From the NCBI GenBank assembly GCA_958296445.1, contig OY282565.1, forward strand, positions 3,397,570-3,461,569: a stretch of 64,000 nucleotides of DNA, in the 5' to 3' direction. Under the pieces are notes generated by a model that searched no databases, had not been told where the DNA came from, and was given only the letters and a program-made list of their open reading frames with translations. The position numbers and the translations under genes are program-made. Of this stretch, positions 59,980-64,000 are shown piece after piece (position 1 is the first letter of the stretch; every line of letters starts with the position of its first letter). Source of the stretch: an uncultured Dehalococcoidia bacterium. GTDB lineage: Bacteria; Chloroflexota; Dehalococcoidia; Lucifugimonadales; UBA3495.

Positions 59980-62274
59980 GTGCCAAACAAAACCCCCGAA
60001 CCCTCCCAGCCCCTAGAGGCCGCCACTCCCCGCACTTACCCCCCCCCCCCCCCCCCCGACTCTCGCCCCCTAAATCCCAACATTGCAACCCTCGGCTACC
60101 TATTCCTCTCCCTAAACGCCCTTTTCCTAGGCTACTTCTTAGTCGCCGACCCCCAAGGCTACGCCGCGCTCACCAAAGAAGACTCGTGGGTAGAGTACCT
60201 AACCGCCGTCTGGTTTCTCTTCACCGGCCTTATGCTGTTCGCCACAGCCCTAGCAGAACGCCGCCTCCCCCTGCGCTGCCTCTATATCCTAGCCGCCATC
60301 GCCTTCCTGTTCGCCGTAGGCGAGGAACTCAGTTGGGGCCAGCGAATAATCGGATTCGCCACCCCCGATTTCCTGCTGAACATCAACCGCCAAGACGAGG
60401 TCAATCTCCACAACATCAATATCACCCTCGGAAAATTTGAAGTAATCTTCCAAGTAGCAACAACCCTTCTGTGTATGATAACCGCCGCCGCCTTCTTTTG
60501 CCGGAAAAAAACCCTATTCGGAATCCCCCTGCCGTCAATCCTGCTGGTATTGGCCTTCCTAACCGTTCTATCCTACCGCTCAGCAGGGCTGGACATCCTC
60601 AGTTTCGACTTTATCTCCTTTATTACTGACGGAGAAAAAGCCCTCCTGCTATTCTTCGCCATCTACGCCTTAATCTCCCGCCAACCCAAAGAGCTCATTG
60701 CCGCCACCGCCGCCGCCTTCGCCCTCATCCTAGCCATCGCCTACGCGCATCATAGCAACGGCATACCTGGCAACAACATTTTCGAAGCGCACGAATATCT
60801 GTTCAGCGCCGTCTGCTTTTTCTACGCCCTAGACCTGCTACTAGCCCAAAAACCGGCCCAACGCCGGCTCGCAACCCCCTTCGCCAAACTAAAACTGCCG
60901 GGCAGAAGTATCCCCTTACCAACCGCCATCAAACCCGGCCCGGACGGCCCCGCGCCGGCCCGTTCCAATCCGCCAACCGCCGCCCTTGTCCAAAACTTTA
61001 TTCGCACGCCCTGGCTAATCGCCTGCCTAACCATAATCGCCGCCAGCAGCGGATTAACCTATTTCGCACATTTCACCGAACAAGCCAGAGACGCCGCCAT
61101 CGAGGAAAAATACCAAGAAATCCTGACCCTAGATCCCGACATCACCGCCAACTTCAACGTCTACCTAACCGGCAAAGAATTAACCTACTTCAAAGACCCC
61201 TGCCTGCCAACGGATACCGAGACATGGTTCTTCCTGGCTCTCTACCCCGCCGACCAAAAAAGCCTTCCCTCCCACCGCCGGCAACACGGCTTCGACAACC
61301 TAGACTTTCACGCCGACGCCTTCGACTGGGCAGCAGAAATCCCGTCCCTAAACAACAAATGCCTAGCAATAATCTCCCTCCCCGACTACCCTATAACCAA
61401 AATCCTAACCGGCCAGAACATCCCAGGCCAACCCCCAATCTGGCAAAAAGAAATCCCCGTTTATTCCAGCCCCGAAGCCAAAGACGCCGCCATCGCCGCC
61501 ATCGAGCAGCGATACCAACAAATCCAATCCCTAACGCCCGACATCACCGCCACCTTCAACGTCTATCTAATAGGCAAAGAACTAACCTACTTCAAAGACC
61601 CTTGCCTTCCGGCTGATACCCAGCCGTGGTTCTTCCTGGCTCTCTACCCCGCCGACCAAAAAAGCCTGCCCCCCCACCGCCAGCAACACGGCTTCGACAA
61701 CCTAGACTTCACCGCCAGCGCCTTCGACCGGGCAGCAAGAGTCCCGTCCCTAACCAACAAATGCCTAGCAATAATCCCCCTCCCCGACTACCCCATAACC
61801 AAAATCCAAACCGGCCAGAACATCCCAGGCCAACCCCCAATCTGGCAAAAAGAAATCCCCGTTTATTCCAGCCCCGAAGCCAAAAACGCCGCCATCGCCG
61901 CCATCGAGCAGCGATACCAAGAAATCCAATCCCTAAAGCCCGACATCACCGCCACCTTCAACGTCTATCTAATAGGCAAAGAACTAACCTACTTCAAAGA
62001 CCCTTGCCTTCCGGCTGATACCCAGCCGTGGTTCTTCCTGGCCCTCTACCCCGCCGACCAAAAAAGCCTGCCCGCCCACCGCCGGCAACACGGCTTCGAC
62101 AACCTAGACTTCACCGCCAGCGCCTTCGACCAAGCAAAAAAAATCCCAACCCTAACCAACAAATGCCTAGCAATAATCCCCCTCCCCGACTACCCCATAA
62201 CCAAAATCCAAACCGGCCAATACATCCCAAACCAACCCCCAATCTGGCAACAAGAAATCCCCGTACACCCCTAA
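59980..62274 (+). CDS. Polytopic membrane protein with three C-terminal repeats and a poly-C tract
   Basis: The protein has about 764 residues from GTG 59980 (after GGGAG, downstream of a promoter). An N-terminal Pro-rich segment contains a run of six Pro encoded by 19 C (60039-60057). About eight membrane segments follow, including the recognisable uncharacterised-family motif GEELSWGQRIIGF then NLHN. After a last TM (WLIACLTIIAASSGLTY) come three near-identical repeats of about 134 residues (units starting EEKYQEILTLDPDITANFNVY, EQRYQQIQSLTPDIT and EQRYQEIQSLKPDIT), each with four conserved Cys-containing segments (FKDPCLP, NKCLAII). They probably lie outside the membrane. The function is unknown. 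Slippage in the C-tract would shift the frame near the start. Confidence 0.75.
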   Translation: MPNKTPEPSQPLEAATPRTYPPPPPPDSRPLNPNIATLGYLFLSLNALFLGYFLVADPQGYAALTKEDSWVEYLTAVWFLFTGLMLFATALAERRLPLRCLYILAAIAFLFAVGEELSWGQRIIGFATPDFLLNINRQDEVNLHNINITLGKFEVIFQVATTLLCMITAAAFFCRKKTLFGIPLPSILLVLAFLTVLSYRSAGLDILSFDFISFITDGEKALLLFFAIYALISRQPKELIAATAAAFALILAIAYAHHSNGIPGNNIFEAHEYLFSAVCFFYALDLLLAQKPAQRRLATPFAKLKLPGRSIPLPTAIKPGPDGPAPARSNPPTAALVQNFIRTPWLIACLTIIAASSGLTYFAHFTEQARDAAIEEKYQEILTLDPDITANFNVYLTGKELTYFKDPCLPTDTETWFFLALYPADQKSLPSHRRQHGFDNLDFHADAFDWAAEIPSLNNKCLAIISLPDYPITKILTGQNIPGQPPIWQKEIPVYSSPEAKDAAIAAIEQRYQQIQSLTPDITATFNVYLIGKELTYFKDPCLPADTQPWFFLALYPADQKSLPPHRQQHGFDNLDFTASAFDRAARVPSLTNKCLAIIPLPDYPITKIQTGQNIPGQPPIWQKEIPVYSSPEAKNAAIAAIEQRYQEIQSLKPDITATFNVYLIGKELTYFKDPCLPADTQPWFFLALYPADQKSLPAHRRQHGFDNLDFTASAFDQAKKIPTLTNKCLAIIPLPDYPITKIQTGQYIPNQPPIWQQEIPVHP
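60039..60057. repeat. Homopolymeric tract of 19 C in coding sequence
   Basis: Nineteen consecutive C encode the last base of a Tyr codon and six Pro codons about 20 codons after the start. Such tracts mutate by slippage and can switch a gene on and off. Confidence 0.9.
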
Positions 62275-63640
62275 CACCCCGCCCCGCCCCCCGTAGGGCC
62301 GCCCTGCCGCGCCCCCGCCACCCCCCACAACCACGACCAAACCCCAACAAAAAATCCCCTCCCCCGGAGGGGGAGGGCTAGGGTGGGAACGTCCCCCGGC
62401 CATCCCCAACCCGCCCGTCATTCCGTACAAGCCCCTGCCACTCCGAGCGATCCCCTGTCATTCTGAGCAAAGCGAAGCATCCCACCCCAAGCCGCCAGCC
62501 CCTTCCCATCCCGCCGCCCCCTCCCCCCGTAGGGGCGCACGGCAGTGCGCCCGTCACCCCCGCAACCACGCCCGAACCCCGAACCCAAAAACCCCTGCCA
62601 TCCCCAACACCCCCCGCAATTTGATGACACCAACCCCTTGCCAACCCCGATAACCACTCCCTACCATAATAACGTGCCATAACCCAAACACCCGGCCAAC
62701 CCGCCAACCCGGCCCGCCCGTCATTCCGAGCGAGTCCCTGTCATTCTGAGCAAAGCGAAGAATCCCACCCCAAGCCGCCAGCCCTTTCCCCATCGCCCGC
62801 AACCCCAACCCCCCGTCATTCCGAGCAAGCCCCTGTCATTCTAAGCAAGCCCTTGTCATTCTGAGCAAAGCGAAGAACCCCACCCCAAACCGCCAGCCCT
62901 TTCCCCATCGCCCGCAACCCCAACCCCCCCGTCATTCCGTCCAAGCCCCTGTCACTCCGAGCAAGCCCCTGTCATTCTGAGCAAAGCGAAGAATCCCACC
63001 CCAAGCCGCCAGCCCCTTCCCATCCCGCCGCCCCCGCCCCCCGTAGGGGCGCACTGCCGTGCGCCCGTCACCCCCGCAACCACGCCCGACCCCCGAACCC
63101 AAAAACCCCTGCCATCCCCAACACCCCCCAGCGCCCACCCCTCCCGCAATTTGATGACACTAACCCCTTGCCAACCCCGATAACCACTACTTACCATAAT
63201 AACGTGCCATAACCCAAACACCCGGCCAACCCGCCAACCCAACCCGCCCGTCACTCCGAGCAAGCCCCTGTCATTCTGAGCAAAGCGAAGAATCCCACCC
63301 TAAACCGCCAGACCCTTCACCATCGCCCATAATCCCAGCCCGCCCGTCATTCTGAGCAAAGTAAAGAATCCCACCCAACAACCCAAATGTCCGAAAATGC
63401 CCGAAAATGTCCGGCAAAACAAAAAACCCGCGCCCTTATACCCCTAATCAGAACCCCCGGACTGCCAAAACCATCGGAACTATCCTGCCAATCCCTTAAT
63501 CCTGAAAATCCTGATTCAGACAATAAAATGGCGGAAAATGGGAGAAAATGACAGGAAAATCAAAAAAATCCCGAACCCCCGAACTGCCGGAACTATCCCG
63601 CCAATCCTGAAAACCCTGATTCAGACAACGAAACGGCAGG
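62275..63640. repeat. Repeat-only region with a large duplication of about 510 bp offset
   Basis: No gene is seen between 62275 and 63696. It holds a degenerate family C and a family F copy (about 62290-62392); family A cores near 62465, 62744, 62861, 62977, 63279 and 63355; and family C hairpins at 62529-62552 and 63043-63066. A segment of about 250 bp (about 62485-62735), from the CCGCCAGCCCCTTCCCATCC stretch through GATAACCACT and CCATAATAACGTGCC, recurs at about 63003-63270. The end (63385-63640) has GAAAATG-rich stretches and two partial family B arms. Confidence 0.75.
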
Positions 63641-63696
63641 AAATGGCGGGAAATGGCAGGGAAAATAAAAATCCCCAACCCAAAGGAGACCCCCCA

Positions 63697-64000
63697 ATGA
63701 GCCTAAAATCCATCCGCAACCAAATCAACGCCCTACGCCGAAAATTCGCCTTCCCCCTAGCCGTCCTACGACTCCGCCGCATCTCCGAGGAGTTCTGCCA
63801 CGACTGGCACGCCGCCCTAACCAACAACAAACCCCTCCCCGAACCCCACCCCTTCATCCTGAAAATCGCCAAAGAAGTCCTACCCCTAAACACCTTTATG
63901 TCCCTGCACCACTACCTAAACCGCCACCGCGAAAACAAAACCACCCCCGAACCCCGAGCCATAGCCGTAACCCTATTCCCCCATCACGCCAACAGCCTCC
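63697..64000 (+). CDS. Hypothetical protein, 5' part only
   Basis: A frame opens at ATG 63697 after AAGGAG (8-bp spacing) and runs off the right edge; about 101 residues are seen, starting MSLKSIRNQINALRRKFAFP. It is basic and helical, with repeated His (SLHHYLNRHREN, LFPHHANSL) and no clear domain. I do not recognise it. The codon use (CTA, GTA, ATA with C-rich third positions) is that of the surrounding genes. Confidence 0.65.
   Translation, partial: MSLKSIRNQINALRRKFAFPLAVLRLRRISEEFCHDWHAALTNNKPLPEPHPFILKIAKEVLPLNTFMSLHHYLNRHRENKTTPEPRAIAVTLFPHHANSL

Overview
The window is a high-GC bacterial chromosome segment with no phage, plasmid, rRNA or tRNA signature that I can see. Gene content (HflK/HflC/FtsH, cobalamin acyl-CoA mutase, two Rieske oxygenases, a flavin monooxygenase, an amidohydrolase, DUF1501/DUF1800 proteins, Uma2 expansions) and intergenic regions packed with short dispersed repeats suggest a free-living or host-associated heterotroph, perhaps a Chloroflexota/SAR202-like lineage. 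That placement is inference from gene content only.

Layout. 0-6 kb: the end of an HpcH/HpaI aldolase, then hflC, hflK and ftsH on the minus strand; HflK carries a large inserted domain. 6-7.8 kb: repeat-filled intergenic DNA. 7.8-17.4 kb: a promoter, the two E1 subunits of a 2-oxoacid dehydrogenase, an MFS transporter, a BrnT/BrnA toxin-antitoxin pair, an SDR, a PH-SHOCT protein, an amidohydrolase and an NHL-repeat protein. 17.5-26 kb: an acyl-CoA pathway cluster made of a mutase large subunit with 2-hydroxyisobutyryl-CoA-mutase-type active-site residues, its B12-binding small subunit, an acyl-CoA ligase, an isovaleryl-CoA-type dehydrogenase and a DUF3179 lipoprotein. A 2.1 kb accessory cassette (GHKL ATPase, DUF4325, a PIN relic, two retropepsin-like proteins) splits the two mutase subunits. 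26-33.7 kb: repeats and a MITE, a GlcG-like protein, an NHL protein, a DUF1501/membrane/DUF1800 operon and a diiron protein. 33.7-42.6 kb: an antitoxin/PIN pair, a restriction-modification-like methyltransferase, a variant retropepsin, an LLM oxidoreductase, an FAD oxidase, a TIR protein, a DsbA-family protein and a broken methyltransferase. 42.6-51.2 kb: hydrolase, coiled-coil, HARE-HTH, membrane, LigB, solute-binding, zinc-ribbon and Rieske genes. 51.8-58.2 kb: five tandem Uma2 genes, a ThsB-like TIR gene and a second Rieske gene. 58.4-64 kb: an amidase, a membrane protein with three C-terminal repeats and a 19-C tract, more repeats, and a partial gene.

The most exciting signal is two independent genes, DUF3179 at 24335-26032 and a DsbA/FrnE-like protein at 41463-42074, each interrupted by one in-frame TGA exactly where the first cysteine of a CxxC motif is expected. 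Each TGA is followed by a hairpin whose loop starts 21 nt after it. Both read as UxxC selenoproteins with bacterial SECIS elements. No Sec machinery gene lies in the window, so this needs genome-level confirmation.

Intergenic DNA carries at least six repeat families, called here A (CTGAGCAAAGCGAAGAATC), B (palindrome ending in CCTGATTCAGACA), C (hairpin GGGGCGCAC...GTGCGCCC), D (hairpin TTCCCGCGAAAGCGGGAA), E (CTCTGCGCCCTCTGCG) and F (CCCTCCCCC...GGGGGAGGG), plus a 177-179 bp MITE with 10-bp target duplications.
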